14,544 nt of DNA, taken from positions 1 through 14,544 of the forward strand of contig JAHHTO010000052.1 of the NCBI GenBank assembly GCA_020024595.1. Direction: 5' to 3'. A program made the position numbers and the translations under genes. Source of the stretch: Schaedlerella sp. GTDB taxonomy: Bacteria; Bacillota; Clostridia; Lachnospirales; Lachnospiraceae. Positions 14,171-14,544 of the stretch are shown piece after piece; the stretch's first letter is position 1; each line of letters begins with the position of its first letter. The notes under the pieces were generated by a model. It was given only the letters and a program-made list of their open reading frames with translations, ran no database searches and was not told the origin of the DNA.

Positions 14171-14210
14171 TTATCACACATCTGCGTTCCGTTTGTTTAT
14201 GTTACACGGA

Positions 14211-14240
14211 TAGTATATGGAGGAGCCATTCTTTTATACT
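14211..14240 (-). promoter_or_regulatory. Candidate sigma-G (forespore) promoter of the SASP gene
   Basis: On the minus strand AGTATA (14235-14240), a 17-base spacer and TATACTA (14211-14217) resemble the sigma-G pattern of a GNATA-type -35 and CATACTA -10, with the first -10 base differing. Transcription would start near 14204 and leave a leader of about 140 bases, long for a SASP gene, so the assignment is tentative. Confidence 0.4.
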
Positions 14241-14257
14241 GGAAATTCATAGCATTT

Positions 14258-14544
14258 TTACAGGGTATTCTCTAACATGATATTTTGTTCTTTTTTGCAA
14301 ATAATCTCTTTCATTTTTTTGTAGCATGGTTTTTCCATCTGCGGATCTTCATCAAGTATCTGATCTACAGCTTTTCCAGCCTGTTTTAAGATTTCTGCAT
14401 CTTGGAATACATCTGCCAGTTTAAAATCAAGCGTTCCGCTCTGTCGGATTCCAAACAAATCTCCCGGTCCTCTCAAACGTAAGTCCTCGCCCGCAATAAA
14501 AAACCCGTCATTCGATCGGTTCAGTATTTCAAGTCTTTCTCTTG
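14258..14544 (-). CDS. recG: ATP-dependent DNA helicase RecG, C-terminal end (5' part outside window)
   Basis: RecG is a superfamily 2 DNA translocase that remodels stalled replication forks and branches Holliday junctions. Only the last 95 codons are present; the frame stays open to the window edge. The visible part reads RERLEILNRSNDGFFIA then AGEDLRLRGPGDLFGIRQSG, the near-invariant C-terminal RecG segment next to the helicase domain, followed by LDFKLADVFQDAEILKQA and a short helical tail. An internal TTG within LRLRGPG is not a start, because conserved family residues continue upstream of it. recG often lies near rsmD and coaD in clostridia, which fits the neighbourhood. Confidence 0.93.
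   Translation of the reverse strand, partial: RERLEILNRSNDGFFIAGEDLRLRGPGDLFGIRQSGTLDFKLADVFQDAEILKQAGKAVDQILDEDPQMEKPCYKKMKEIICKKEQNIMLENTL

Noticed and set aside
1..14544. CRISPR array, insertion sequence, prophage, toxin-antitoxin or defence system
   Set aside because: No regularly spaced repeats, transposase or integrase motifs or small paired genes were seen; all genes fit chromosomal housekeeping or sporulation functions.

Overview
The window reads as chromosomal DNA of a spore-forming, low-to-moderate GC Firmicute, most likely a Lachnospiraceae-type clostridium. Pointers are an alpha/beta small acid-soluble spore protein, a YlbJ-like sporulation membrane protein, RecU (a Firmicutes/Mollicutes resolvase), HisZ, strong AGGAGG-type ribosome binding sites and consensus sigma-A promoters. 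The genus cannot be fixed from sequence inspection alone. I see no rRNA, tRNA, insertion sequence, prophage, CRISPR array or recognisable defence locus. All genes but one lie on the minus strand, and no gap exceeds 200 bases.

Right part (14544 down to 12114, minus strand): the C-terminal end of recG; an intergenic stretch with candidate hairpins and a sigma-G-like promoter; the spore protein gene with a bidirectional terminator behind it; then a tight operon rsmD - coaD - coiled-coil protein. The rsmD promoter is built into the spore-gene terminator. The operon appears to end at a terminator located inside the 3' end of the convergent ylbJ-like gene.

Middle (12093 to 9560): the ylbJ-like gene is the only plus-strand gene. 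It is divergent from pepD, a cytosolic M20 dipeptidase read leftward. A perfect 14-bp inverted repeat separates pepD from the next gene.

Left part (9508 down to 940, minus strand): nine closely packed genes, mostly overlapping or within 15 bases of each other: M23 peptidase - rsmF-like 5-methylcytosine methyltransferase - rsuA-like pseudouridine synthase - HAD phosphatase - ygiQ radical SAM protein - short-chain dehydrogenase - unknown two-helix membrane protein - (93-base gap) - rluA-like pseudouridine synthase - recU. Together with rsmD, four RNA-modifying enzymes lie in 14.5 kb. The frequent stop/start overlaps suggest translational coupling.

Far left (868 to 1, minus strand): hisZ, the regulatory subunit of ATP phosphoribosyltransferase and probably the first gene of a his operon, with a perfect TTGACA-17-TATAAT promoter whose -35 box contains the recU stop codon.

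I found no convincing new multi-gene system. The items most worth a second look are the uncharacterised membrane protein coupled to the dehydrogenase, the coiled-coil protein coupled to coaD, the signals where terminators, promoters and coding regions overlap, and the possible operator at hisZ.
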